A DNA stretch of 28,129 bases from PCC-6802 sp031388585 (GTDB lineage Bacteria > Cyanobacteriota > Cyanobacteriia > Pseudanabaenales > Pseudanabaenaceae), in contig JANMRU010000474.1 of assembly GCA_031388585.1 (NCBI GenBank), positions 1 to 28,129 on the forward strand. The letters run 5' to 3'. Positions within the stretch are counted from its first letter, which is position 1. Each line of letters starts with the position of its first letter. Below, piece after piece: positions 1 to 7,383 of the stretch. The translations under genes and the position numbers were made by a program. The notes below the pieces were generated by a model. That model worked only from the letters and a program-made list of their open reading frames with translations. It did no database searches and had not been told where the DNA came from.

Positions 1-89
1 CATTTTGGCGGTCTTGTCTTCTTCTTTGGCGGCAACAGAGGTTCAATAATCTCCCATTCTTTATCGGTCAAATCAGTTGTATAGACCAT
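1..89 (-). mobile_element. IS5-type transposase, N-terminal fragment at window edge
   Basis: Reading leftward from an ATG at 87-89, the first 29 codons begin MVYTTDLTDKEWEIIEPLLP and continue with a lysine-rich stretch and PPK before the window ends. The DLTDxEWxxIxPLLP start is the familiar N-terminus (DUF4096-like region) of IS5-superfamily DDE transposases, which are abundant in cyanobacteria. Only this segment is present, so the catalytic domain and distal terminal repeat lie outside the window. The proximal end of the element should lie between about 90 and 140, but I could not identify an inverted repeat or target duplication. The gene points away from the neighbouring defence-like genes and is on the same strand. 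Confidence 0.8.
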
Positions 90-126
90 GTCTTGAACCT
101 TTTTTACTTATTATAAGATACCAAAT

Positions 127-264
127 GGGTTCTATAGACAGTTTATCAATGCCAGCCACGCGATCGAGCAACCAATCTAATTCGATACTAGATATTTGGG
201 CAGAGATTGCCTGTTGTTGCGAGCGATCATACCATTCTCAAAACTTCACAGGCATAGCTTCCAT
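127..264 (-). pseudogene. prmC/hemK-like N-terminal remnant with in-frame stop, cut by the IS
   Basis: From an ATG at 262-264 the minus strand reads MEAMPVKF, then a TGA at 238-240, then EWYDRSQQQA, a short linker and SSIELDWLLDRVAGIDKLSI, after which similarity to anything recognisable stops. The pattern of a charged helix, (E/V)DWLL, then VAG(L/I)DxL resembles the N-terminal helical domain of cyanobacterial PrmC, the methyltransferase that modifies the GGQ glutamine of release factors. The methyltransferase domain is absent. The break falls where the upstream end of the IS5-type element is expected, so insertion into an already damaged, or later degraded, gene is likely. The identification rests on recalled family pattern over about 35 residues and is tentative. 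Confidence 0.4.
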
Positions 265-342
265 TGACCTCAAAAACTATATCTGTCAGCTTAACTCTCA
301 AACCATCGAATAGTATCATCAGCCGTCACTTAGTGAGACTGA

Positions 343-996
343 CTACATCCGATGTCGAAGTTTATCCCTGAAATAACAGAAGCTTGGCGAATGATTCTCA
401 TCCACATTCATATTTGGGGAGATCTTTTTAGCCCAAACTGACTTTTCTTCACCGATCCTATGTCCGCCCAATTTAGTCAGGGCTTGACTACCACCAACAA
501 ACAATGCGTCAGCTAACTTCTCCCATGTACCACAGATACTATCATTCATATACGAATTTAGGACTACATCCTTTGCTTTTGGATAAGCCGCTCTCACTGC
601 TGCTAAATCACCTAAGTACCAAGCTTCTCCTTCTTCAATTGCAATATAGAAGTGAGTTTCTGGGCTGGGATTGCATTTGTCAACTAGGCCAAGTAGTTCG
701 TTACGAAACATACTCAAACATCGGTCATCAAGATCGCAAATTATAATGAGTGCGGCAGGGCAATTAGGATGATATTTAGATAATGTTTTGCCATAGCCTT
801 GAATCAGTCGCGGGAGCTGGTCAAGCAGAATTCTTCTCTTAGGATCGGAATTGGATTTTAGCCCTTTTGGAAGATGCCCAACCCCTTTGTAGGAATGAAT
901 CTTGAATGTGTTGTGTTCGGCATTTATAATCTTGGGGACAAGAATTTCAAGAGCGGTTTTACCAGAAATATCCTCAACAAGTATCTCAAAGTGCAT
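343..996 (-). CDS. DUF4276 / RloB-like TOPRIM-type protein, partner of AAA ATPase
   Basis: This 217-residue protein has a strand ending in Glu8 (FEILVEDISGK) and a later strand followed by an acidic cluster (IIICDLDD, residues 85-91). A further acidic motif, IAIEEGEAWYLGD, lies at 118-130. An N-terminal Glu plus a DxD after a hydrophobic strand is the layout of TOPRIM nuclease domains as in OLD and RloB/DUF4276 families; I assign it to DUF4276 from memory of that pattern. Its ATG lies 4 nt after the stop of the upstream ATPase gene, and the ATPase stop region (GGGTGAG) doubles as its ribosome binding site, so the two are almost certainly co-translated. Such ATPase plus TOPRIM pairs (PARIS AriA/AriB, OLD/Gabija-type) are anti-phage systems in which the ATPase holds or triggers the nuclease. 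A defence role here is inference; no direct evidence of specificity is visible. Confidence 0.7.
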   Translation of the reverse strand: MHFEILVEDISGKTALEILVPKIINAEHNTFKIHSYKGVGHLPKGLKSNSDPKRRILLDQLPRLIQGYGKTLSKYHPNCPAALIIICDLDDRCLSMFRNELLGLVDKCNPSPETHFYIAIEEGEAWYLGDLAAVRAAYPKAKDVVLNSYMNDSICGTWEKLADALFVGGSQALTKLGGHRIGEEKSVWAKKISPNMNVDENHSPSFCYFRDKLRHRM

Positions 997-1000
997 TTAC

Positions 1001-2290
1001 TCACCCGTTATCCAAGTAATCACTGTACCAAAGTCCACCAAGGGGTAAGCCTTCAGAAACCAAATTCTCGATAAGAGGATTTTCACTGGCTCGTCTGATT
1101 GTAGAGAAGCCATCTTTACCCTTTTCAAGAACCCAAACCTCCTCAGGATCAAGAGCATCTACAAAATACGGTTGATGTGTTGTGATAAATACCTGCGAAC
1201 CACCCTTGCGTCCTGTGGCATGTTCTCGAAATTCTCGCGCCAGAGTTTCTAAGAGTTTATGGTAAAGGCCATTCTCAGGCTCTTCGATACATAGGAATGG
1301 CGGTGGTGAAGGATCTTCTAGGAGCAGGAGATAAGCGAAGACCTTTAATGTCCCATCTGACATCTGCTGAGCGTAAAATGGATCTTCAAAACCTCTATCA
1401 TTAAAACGAAGAAGAAGTCTCCCATCTGGACTTCTCTCAGTCTTGATTTGATTGACGCCTGGAATTTTTTTAGAGATTTTTTCAAGAATCGTGTGAAATC
1501 TTTTGGAATGTTCTCTCTCCATAAATTGCACTACATTGCTGAGATTATCACCATGAATATTTAGGTGTTTTTGTGGCCCAGCAAGAGGAAGACTTCTTGC
1601 TGCATCTGGGGTGAAATAGCTGAGATACCATCCTTCAATAAATCTTCGAAATGCTGATATTCTTGGATGTTGTTTGAGTGCCCCCAACGTCGCAATCCCA
1701 AGTTTTCGCTTATCATCAAGTTCAACCAACTCGGTCTCTTTACTTTCCTCCTGAACCTCACCGCTTTTTATTCTTGCCATTAACCTTGACAAATCAAACT
1801 CACCTTCTTCTTCAACCTGACCAACTTCCTCTGCACCTCTCCAGGCTAAACCCTTACCTTCACTAAGAAAAAGGAAAGAAAAGGGTTGTCCTCTCGTTTG
1901 TCCTTTCCTACGTTGCCGAAGCCTCTCCTTCTTTACATATGGTCTTCCTGACGAGTCAAGATCGATTGCTAATTCATACGTAATTGGTCTGGCGTTACCA
2001 TCCTCCTTATAGTAAATTTGGAACTCAACACTACCCTCTTGTTCTTGTGAACGAATTCTCTCAAATCCTCCGCGACCACTAGAATAACAGGCTTCTTCTA
2101 CTCCTCCTTTTAGGCAGTCCGCAAGAAAGCCAAAAGTATCGAAGAGTGTACTTTTCCCAACGCCATTCTTGCCGATGACGGCTGTCATTGGTGTTAGGGC
2201 TTTAGCATCCTGTGTATTCCAAAGTTTTCCTAAAGTAATATCGTGAAGAGTCCTGTAATTCTTTACTCTAAAACCCTCTATTTTTGCCAC
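1001..2290 (-). CDS. AAA (SMC/OLD-like, AAA_21) ATPase, first gene of a probable defence pair
   Basis: The 429-residue protein begins with a RecF/OLD-like strand (IEGFRVKNYRTLHDI) and then a Walker A, GKNGVGKST, at 40-48. An ABC/SMC-type signature SDGTLK is at 311-316, a Walker B IEEPENG at 335-341 and a switch histidine in TTHQPYFVD at 370-378. The central 90-300 region is rich in charged residues and lacks a long coiled coil. This is the architecture of AAA_21 ATPases found beside DUF4276, DUF4435 or TOPRIM nucleases in anti-phage modules. All motifs look intact, so the protein should be active. The gene is followed 4 nt later by the DUF4276 gene and is preceded by a 77-bp AT-rich gap that may hold the promoter. 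The pair carries no HIP1 octamers, unlike the core genes further right, which suggests recent transfer. Confidence 0.85.
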   Translation of the reverse strand: MAKIEGFRVKNYRTLHDITLGKLWNTQDAKALTPMTAVIGKNGVGKSTLFDTFGFLADCLKGGVEEACYSSGRGGFERIRSQEQEGSVEFQIYYKEDGNARPITYELAIDLDSSGRPYVKKERLRQRRKGQTRGQPFSFLFLSEGKGLAWRGAEEVGQVEEEGEFDLSRLMARIKSGEVQEESKETELVELDDKRKLGIATLGALKQHPRISAFRRFIEGWYLSYFTPDAARSLPLAGPQKHLNIHGDNLSNVVQFMEREHSKRFHTILEKISKKIPGVNQIKTERSPDGRLLLRFNDRGFEDPFYAQQMSDGTLKVFAYLLLLEDPSPPPFLCIEEPENGLYHKLLETLAREFREHATGRKGGSQVFITTHQPYFVDALDPEEVWVLEKGKDGFSTIRRASENPLIENLVSEGLPLGGLWYSDYLDNG

Positions 2291-2367
2291 TTAATCACCT
2301 TTGCATATTCTTTTATACCAATGCATACCACGTAATTATATAGCAATTTCAAATTCAACATTGCTAA

Positions 2368-2862
2368 CTAAATGATTTCAAACTTCAGACCATAGATGTC
2401 CAACAGGTCACAGGTAAAATGGTCGCTGATATTCGTATCGCTCAGCTCCAGATTGTAGAAATCAACAAACTCATGCTCAAAATATGGCCCCGCGTGCCAT
2501 GTGCCACGATTGAGCTTAATGAAGCAATTGCCTGGAATGCGAAATGCATTAATCGTTTTCGGTTCGACTTGGGATATCCCTAACTCAGAAGGTGGAGCGA
2601 CAGCGATCACCCATTCCTTTCCATCTAGCGCTCCCAAACATTGCGTACATTGGCTATGCCGCGTGATGCGATGAAACTTTTGCCCCTGCCCTGACAAGCG
2701 CATAATGTAAAATCTGGGAATGCCACCCCGAAGGTCTAGCTGAGCATCGCGATCATCAAAGATCTTCCCATCAACTGAAGGATAGATAACCTGTCCAAAT
2801 GGATGGAAATTTTCTTCGCTAATTGTTTGGGTTTTAAGTTTTCGCAAGGCAAACTCAGGCAT
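2368..2862 (-). CDS. allA: Ureidoglycolate lyase family protein
   Basis: The 164-residue protein has the length and double-stranded beta-helix signatures of the AllA family: FHPFGQVI at 19-26, FHRITRHSQCTQCLG at 63-77, and GTWHAGPYFEH at 120-130, with His69 and His123 in the usual motifs. AllA releases glyoxylate and urea from ureidoglycolate at the end of purine (allantoin) breakdown. No other purine-degradation gene is nearby, so the substrate is uncertain and the symbol reflects family rather than proven role. Three cysteines (72, 75 and the neighbouring CLG) sit inside the histidine motif, which is unusual but unexplained. The gene begins 14 nt after the stop of the RTX protein gene on the same strand, so the two may share a transcript. 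I see no clear ribosome binding site before its ATG. Confidence 0.75.
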   Translation of the reverse strand: MPEFALRKLKTQTISEENFHPFGQVIYPSVDGKIFDDRDAQLDLRGGIPRFYIMRLSGQGQKFHRITRHSQCTQCLGALDGKEWVIAVAPPSELGISQVEPKTINAFRIPGNCFIKLNRGTWHAGPYFEHEFVDFYNLELSDTNISDHFTCDLLDIYGLKFEII

Positions 2863-2876
2863 AGTTCGATCGGGGA

Positions 2877-3707
2877 TTAACTAATCACAAGGCTACTAGC
2901 AACTCGATCTGGAGTTTGTCCAACGACTACACCCAAAAAGTCTCCATTCGAGCCTACAGTAATTACTGTATCGTTCGCGTTTATGAACGTATTAGTACCG
3001 CTGACAAAGAAATTAAAATCTGCTCCTGACAACAGGTTAACGAATTCACCAGGTAGAGTATTAGAGATTACGAGCGTATCTCCTGTATTACTAGGGTCAA
3101 ACCTCACGTTATTAAAATCAATTAAAACATTTGCTTGGGCTGGATCGATTGCTGCTGCAGCGGCACTGAGTACAAATATATCTCTACCACTATCTCCCTG
3201 CATAAAGGTCTGACCAAAGCCAGCGTAGAGAATATCATCTCCACTACCGCCACTAAGGAACCCGCCATCGTCGCTAGCTATTAGGGTATCGTTACCGGCC
3301 TCACCTGTAATGATATCAAAACCACCATCACCGTAAATGACATCGCTGCTAGCAGAGCCAATCAGGCGATCGTCACTCACTGAGCCAACAATGCGGTTGT
3401 CAGCATAACCATAGACATCGTAGGGCACTGAGCGATCGTAACTATAGATATCAAAGGGGGATAAGACATCAAATCCAAAGACATCAAAGGGGGATAAACC
3501 GCCATAACCGTAGATGTCCAAGGGAACTGAGCCGAAGTCGCTATTGATGTCGTAAGGACTAAGGTTGTCGTAAGCAAAGTTATCGAACGGGACGGAATTG
3601 TCAAAAGTATTAAAGTCGTCGGACGTATTGAAATCGTTATAAACTACGTCGTCAAACAGACCCAGGATATATGTAAGGTCGTCGATCGCGTCAAGAAGCG
3701 GATCCAT
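2877..3707 (-). CDS. RTX-type calcium-binding protein with aromatic/Asp repeat N-terminus
   Basis: The 276-residue protein has degenerate hemolysin-type nonapeptides at about 113-175, including GDGGFDIITGEAGNDTL and LSGGSGDDILYAG, which form calcium-loaded beta-rolls in secreted RTX proteins. No N-terminal signal peptide is visible, so type I export through a C-terminal signal is expected; the tail ends hydrophobically (SSLVIS). Residues 20-103 form a different, loosely periodic repeat of the type S/VPxDxYGY, very rich in Asp, Tyr and Phe, with matching DNA repeats at 3450-3498. The start is well supported by AAGGAGG upstream of the ATG. The C-terminal 100 residues resemble tails of other cyanobacterial RTX proteins of unknown function. 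A surface or secreted role is inferred; no enzymatic domain is visible. Confidence 0.75.
   Translation of the reverse strand: MDPLLDAIDDLTYILGLFDDVVYNDFNTSDDFNTFDNSVPFDNFAYDNLSPYDINSDFGSVPLDIYGYGGLSPFDVFGFDVLSPFDIYSYDRSVPYDVYGYADNRIVGSVSDDRLIGSASSDVIYGDGGFDIITGEAGNDTLIASDDGGFLSGGSGDDILYAGFGQTFMQGDSGRDIFVLSAAAAAIDPAQANVLIDFNNVRFDPSNTGDTLVISNTLPGEFVNLLSGADFNFFVSGTNTFINANDTVITVGSNGDFLGVVVGQTPDRVASSLVIS
3447..3500 (-). repeat. Direct repeat inside the RTX gene
   Basis: On the plus strand the segment ATCAAAGGGGGATAA occurs twice, near 3450 and 3481, and flanking sequence (GACATCAAA, TAGATATC) is partly repeated. The repeats encode the SPFD-type units of the protein N-terminus, so the domain probably grew by tandem duplication. 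Confidence 0.6.
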
Positions 3708-3764
3708 AGTAAATCCTCCTTGTCATAAGGTGGTGTGAGCTTCTAATTTAAGTATAGCTATGCT

Positions 3765-5117
3765 TTAGCGATTCTGGGTTTCCCTCGCCGCTGCGATCAA
3801 CCCGATTGCGATTGAGGGATTATTACCCCAATGCAGGTGTAAATAAGAGGCCAATAAATTTTTTCTACCCCATCCTTCTGTACCTAGATCTTGCCCAGCG
3901 TAATTTTTTAACTGGTAAAGTGGGCGATCGCAATCAACGGTTTGATGGGAGCGATGAAATTCATGCCCCCAAACTGGCCGATCGCCCGGTAGCCAGGTAT
4001 CGGAGGCTAGTACCTGAGCGCAACGATAGCCAAGGGTGAGCTTGTCTGCCATCACTGTTTGGGTGGGAATCGCGCCTACCATGGCAAATTGATTGCCAGC
4101 AAAGTCAACGATCGCCTCGCTGAGATACATTAAACCGCCACACTCGGCATAAATGGGTAAATGGGTATGCTGACGTACAGAGGCGATCGCACCCTGATTC
4201 TCTGCTAACTGCGCCGCGAAGATCTCTGGGAAACCACCACCAAAATATAGGCCGTGGATCTGCTTTGGTAGTTGGGCATCATCAAGCGGACTCCAATCGA
4301 CTAATTCCGCCCCCAGGTTTTCCAGAATATCCAGGTTATCAGCATAGTAGAAGTTGAAAGCGCGATCGTGTGCCACAGCAATTCTGACCTTGACATTTGC
4401 CCGTAATGGCTGCGGCGAAATCGCAGGCAAATTCTGGGAATTTTTAATTAAAGGCATGAGTTTTTCCCAATCAAAGCAACGCTTACCCAGATCGGCTAAG
4501 CGATCGATGGTTTCGCTAAAGTTGGCAATTTCCTCAGTAGGAATAAGCCCCAGGTGGCGATCGCTAAGTTTAATCCCATCTTCGCGGGGAATAATCCCCA
4601 TAACTGGAATACCCAATGGCGCGATCGCTTCAAGTAAGATTTCGCGGTGGCGATCACTACCCACGCGATTCAGGATTACTCCAGCCAACTTAATATCCGC
4701 ATCAAAGTGATGGTAGCCGTAGATCGTTGCTGCCAGCGATCGCGACATTCGACTGCAATCAATTACCAGAATTACAGAGACAGATTTGCCCAACAGTTTC
4801 ACCACATGGGCGGTACTGCCAAACTCATTGCTACCAGCCCCATCGAAAAGCCCCATCACGCCTTCGATCGCAGCACCATCAGCATTAGCACTGTGTGAAG
4901 CAAAGCAGGATTTTACATATTCACTCGACGTAATTACAGGATCGAGATTGCGGCAAGTTCGACCCGTAACCACAGTATGAAACATCGGGTCGATATAATC
5001 AGGCCCCACCTTAAAAGGCTGGACAACCATCCCCCAGCGTCGCAATGCCGCCAGGATTGAGAGGGTTATAGTTGTTTTGCCAACACCACTATGGGTGCCA
5101 GCAATAGCGATCGGCAT
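3765..5117 (-). CDS. cbiA: Cobyrinate a,c-diamide synthase
   Basis: The 450-residue protein is the full length expected for CbiA/CobB, which amidates the a and c carboxylates of (hydrogeno)cobyrinate with glutamine and ATP in B12 synthesis. The N-terminal dethiobiotin-synthase-like domain has a P-loop GTHSGVGKT at 7-15 and the VGPDYIDPMFH substrate motif near 37-47. The C-terminal type 1 glutamine amidotransferase domain has the nucleophile Cys326 in AECGGLMYL and the catalytic histidine in HLHW at 427-430. The start is supported by a GGTAGGG ribosome site ahead of the ATG. It follows the M23 peptidase gene by 11 nt on the same strand, so the two are likely co-transcribed although functionally unrelated. 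Cyanobacteria make pseudocobalamin by the anaerobic route, where this enzyme is called CbiA. Confidence 0.93.
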   Translation of the reverse strand: MPIAIAGTHSGVGKTTITLSILAALRRWGMVVQPFKVGPDYIDPMFHTVVTGRTCRNLDPVITSSEYVKSCFASHSANADGAAIEGVMGLFDGAGSNEFGSTAHVVKLLGKSVSVILVIDCSRMSRSLAATIYGYHHFDADIKLAGVILNRVGSDRHREILLEAIAPLGIPVMGIIPREDGIKLSDRHLGLIPTEEIANFSETIDRLADLGKRCFDWEKLMPLIKNSQNLPAISPQPLRANVKVRIAVAHDRAFNFYYADNLDILENLGAELVDWSPLDDAQLPKQIHGLYFGGGFPEIFAAQLAENQGAIASVRQHTHLPIYAECGGLMYLSEAIVDFAGNQFAMVGAIPTQTVMADKLTLGYRCAQVLASDTWLPGDRPVWGHEFHRSHQTVDCDRPLYQLKNYAGQDLGTEGWGRKNLLASYLHLHWGNNPSIAIGLIAAARETQNR

Positions 5118-5128
5118 GAATGCCCTAC

Positions 5129-5995
5129 CTATCTTGACGCTACATCAAACACAATGTATCGGTTTGGCAGGAAAGCCATAGGATTAGCCGCACGCTTACT
5201 TTCGGTGTGTACCTCAAAGTGTAGGTGTGGGCCAGTGCTTCGGCCAGTACTACCAACTTCAGCAATAAGCTGCCCTTGTCTGACCTGTTGCCCCTTTCTG
5301 ACTAAAATTCTATTCGCATGAGCATAGAGTGAACGACCACCGTCAGTATGGGTCACCTCAACCAAGTTGCCATAACCACCATCGTCCCACTCGGCGTAGC
5401 TAACAACCCCATCTGCCGCAGCCAGGATCGGCGCACCGGTCGGAGCCCCTATATCAATGCCCTTGTGCATCCTTCTTTGGCCAGTAATCGGATGAATGCG
5501 CCAACCAAAGGCAGCAGTAATAATGCCATTAACTGGCCACACCATTGGTGCAGGCGTATTCAGAGATGATTTGGCGACAGATTGAGGTAGCTGTACAGAC
5601 CAGTGACTGGTCGAACTTAGGGCTTTAAGTTGTAGTTGTTCGTCATCTTCCAGGTTAAAGCTGGGGGCGAACTCAACCACGAGGCGTGTAGTATCAGCGT
5701 CAACTTGTCCTACCCGCACTGCTTGCACCGCTTTGCCAATTGTCCGTCGCACAGTTGGGCCTTTATATTTGGCCCCAGGCAAATCGATCACCAGACGGGT
5801 GGGGTTTTCGAGTACTTTCCCCTTGGGATAAATCTTTTTTAACGTAGCAAACTCTATACGGTTGCGCGTAGTATCAAATACAAAGGTTTCTAACCGATTT
5901 GCTAGAGCTGCTGGTGCAAGCATCATAGAGCCTACAAAGCAAGATACTAGCCACCATTTGTAATTTTTGGGACTTTGTTTCAAGCTATTAAACAT
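5129..5995 (-). CDS. Cell-wall M23 (LytM) metallopeptidase with AMIN domain
   Basis: The 288-residue protein starts with a short basic stretch and a hydrophobic signal segment (WWLVSCFVGSMMLAPAALA), so it is exported. Residues 33-125 look like an AMIN domain (strands such as RNRIEF, TRLVIDLPG, TRLVVEF), which targets peptidoglycan enzymes to the septum or envelope. The C-terminal LytM domain has the complete zinc and catalytic set: HxxxD in MHKGIDIG (His177, Asp181), YAHANRI (His226) and HLHFE (His257, His259). It should therefore be an active endopeptidase rather than a degenerate activator. AMIN is more commonly fused to AmiC amidases, so the AMIN-M23 combination is noteworthy though seen in cyanobacteria. 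The gene precedes cbiA by 11 nt and is divergent from the glutaredoxin-like gene. Confidence 0.88.
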   Translation of the reverse strand: MFNSLKQSPKNYKWWLVSCFVGSMMLAPAALANRLETFVFDTTRNRIEFATLKKIYPKGKVLENPTRLVIDLPGAKYKGPTVRRTIGKAVQAVRVGQVDADTTRLVVEFAPSFNLEDDEQLQLKALSSTSHWSVQLPQSVAKSSLNTPAPMVWPVNGIITAAFGWRIHPITGQRRMHKGIDIGAPTGAPILAAADGVVSYAEWDDGGYGNLVEVTHTDGGRSLYAHANRILVRKGQQVRQGQLIAEVGSTGRSTGPHLHFEVHTESKRAANPMAFLPNRYIVFDVASR

Positions 5996-6181
5996 TGGGT
6001 CTGTGTGTGTGAAGGAGGCAAAAAACGGAGAAACACCTCAGCCAGGAGTAAACTGGTTTTAGTGGAATAAATAAAAGAGGTCTGTGGAAGTCTACATTAA
6101 TTTGCATCACATAATCTATTTGTATAAAAAGTTTATATGAGTAGCTTTTGATGCAATTCTGCAACCAGAAATACGCAACTA

Positions 6182-6442
6182 ATGAAATTGATTCTTTACA
6201 GCAAACCAGGCTGCCATCTTTGCGAGGGGTTACTAGAAAAATTGCAACTAGTGCAATCCGTGCAATTCGATCTGGAGATCCGCGATATCAATAGTAATCT
6301 CAACTGGTTCGAACAGTACCAAGTCGAAATACCAGTTCTTTGTTTATGGGATGAGCAGCTCAGTCAAGAACGAGAGCTACCTCGCCTGTCCCCTCGGTCG
6401 CCAGTAACCAAGCTGGAAGAATTACTAAAGCAATATGCGTAG
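6182..6442 (+). CDS. Glutaredoxin-like (DUF836) thiol protein
   Basis: The 86-residue protein begins LILYSKPGCHLCEGLLEKL, a thioredoxin-fold strand followed by a CxxC redox pair (Cys11, Cys14). VEIPVLCLWDEQ at about 49-60 supplies the cis-proline expected in the fold. This matches the small DUF836/glutaredoxin-like family, whose partners are generally unknown. Its last codons overlap the start of the downstream diguanylate cyclase gene by 8 nt, so the two are translationally coupled. A link between thiol state and the signalling protein is possible but purely inferred from the coupling. Confidence 0.8.
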   Translation: MKLILYSKPGCHLCEGLLEKLQLVQSVQFDLEIRDINSNLNWFEQYQVEIPVLCLWDEQLSQERELPRLSPRSPVTKLEELLKQYA

Positions 6443-7283
6443 AACGATGACAAGCTTGGCTAAAAAAGAGAAGCCATTTTGGGCGATCGCAAGTTTCATC
6501 GCGATCGTCTTGATTGGCATTGTTGATTACTTAACTGGCTTCGAAATAGCGCTCTCCTTGTTTTACTTAATCCCTATTGTGGCAATCGCCTGGTTTGTTG
6601 GTATAGGGCCTGGCATATGGGCATCTGCCGTCTGCACGCTAGTTTGGATAGCTGGAGATATTGCGGCCGAGCAAGTTTATTTCTACACTTTTATCTATTC
6701 CTGGAACGCTTTGATGCAACTGGGGGTATATGTCTGCGCAGTTTTATTAATCTCCATGCTCAAGAAAGCCCTTCTCCGCGAGCAATCCCTCACCCGTATT
6801 GACAAGATTACAGGTGCAGCCAATTTTAATTGTTTTTGGGATTTGGCTCAGATGGAAATCGATCGCGCTTCAAGATATAAGCGACCATTAACCATTGCCT
6901 ATCTTGACCTAGATCGACTAAAAACTATTAACCAAAAATTGGGGCGCAGCGAAGGTGATAATGTCCTCCGAACAGTTGTTGGTACTTGCAAAAAGTATTT
7001 GAGGACGACCGATCTAGTGGCAAGACTTGGTGATGATGAATTTGTCTTGTTATTACCAGAAACTCCACAAGAAGGGGCCGAGATCGCTATGACCGCTCTC
7101 CAACTAGCATTAGTTGAGGAAATGCAACAAAATAATTGGCCGATTTCATTTAGCATCGGTGTTTTGATCTGCGCCTCTGTACCGCAAACCATAGAGGAAA
7201 TTATTGAAGTTGCAGATAGCCTTGTCTACTCCGCCAAGAAGGGCGGCAGAAATAACATCTGTTACGCCACCTACATTGGTTAG
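6435..7283 (+). CDS. Membrane diguanylate cyclase-like GGDEF protein with GDDEF motif
   Basis: The 282-residue protein has about four hydrophobic membrane segments in residues 14-110 (an N-terminal sensor-like region) followed by a GGDEF domain at about 120-280. Metal-binding Asp158 (YLDLDRLK), substrate Asn166 and Asp175 are present. The signature reads GDDEF at 199-203 instead of GGDEF, and an inhibitory I-site RTTD lies at 190-193, correctly spaced five residues ahead. The second glycine contacts substrate, so Asp at this position may weaken or abolish cyclase activity. The protein could instead be a c-di-GMP receptor through the I-site. The ATG at 6435 overlaps the glutaredoxin-like gene; a second ATG at 6447 is an alternative start. 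Confidence 0.85.
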   Translation: MRRTMTSLAKKEKPFWAIASFIAIVLIGIVDYLTGFEIALSLFYLIPIVAIAWFVGIGPGIWASAVCTLVWIAGDIAAEQVYFYTFIYSWNALMQLGVYVCAVLLISMLKKALLREQSLTRIDKITGAANFNCFWDLAQMEIDRASRYKRPLTIAYLDLDRLKTINQKLGRSEGDNVLRTVVGTCKKYLRTTDLVARLGDDEFVLLLPETPQEGAEIAMTALQLALVEEMQQNNWPISFSIGVLICASVPQTIEEIIEVADSLVYSAKKGGRNNICYATYIG

Positions 7284-7325
7284 ACACCAAAAAATGCTTC
7301 TCTCTCTTGAATTCTTTTGGGTGTG
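7284..7325 (+). terminator. Possible weak hairpin after the GGDEF gene
   Basis: ACACCAAAA just after the stop codon is complementary, with one bulged G, to TTTTGGGTGT about 25 nt further on. It could fold into a stem followed by an AT-rich tail. The evidence is weak because there is no strong uridine tract. Confidence 0.3.
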
Positions 7326-7383
7326 AAGTTATTTTAGGTTGCATTAAAGTGCCCATAATAGTGAATCAGGAGAGGAAATATCT

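Noticed and set aside
77..313. Plus-strand 78-codon frame starting at TTG
   Set aside because: It has no ribosome site and no recognisable protein pattern, and the opposite strand reads as a prmC-like fragment and the transposase start.
3377..3604. Minus-strand 75-codon frame inside the RTX gene
   Set aside because: It is an alternative frame over the repetitive region of a well-supported gene with a strong ribosome site, and shows no domain.
6290..6330. GGTTCGAAC resembling a tRNA T-loop
   Set aside because: It lies inside the glutaredoxin-like coding sequence and no acceptor, D or anticodon stems can be found around it.
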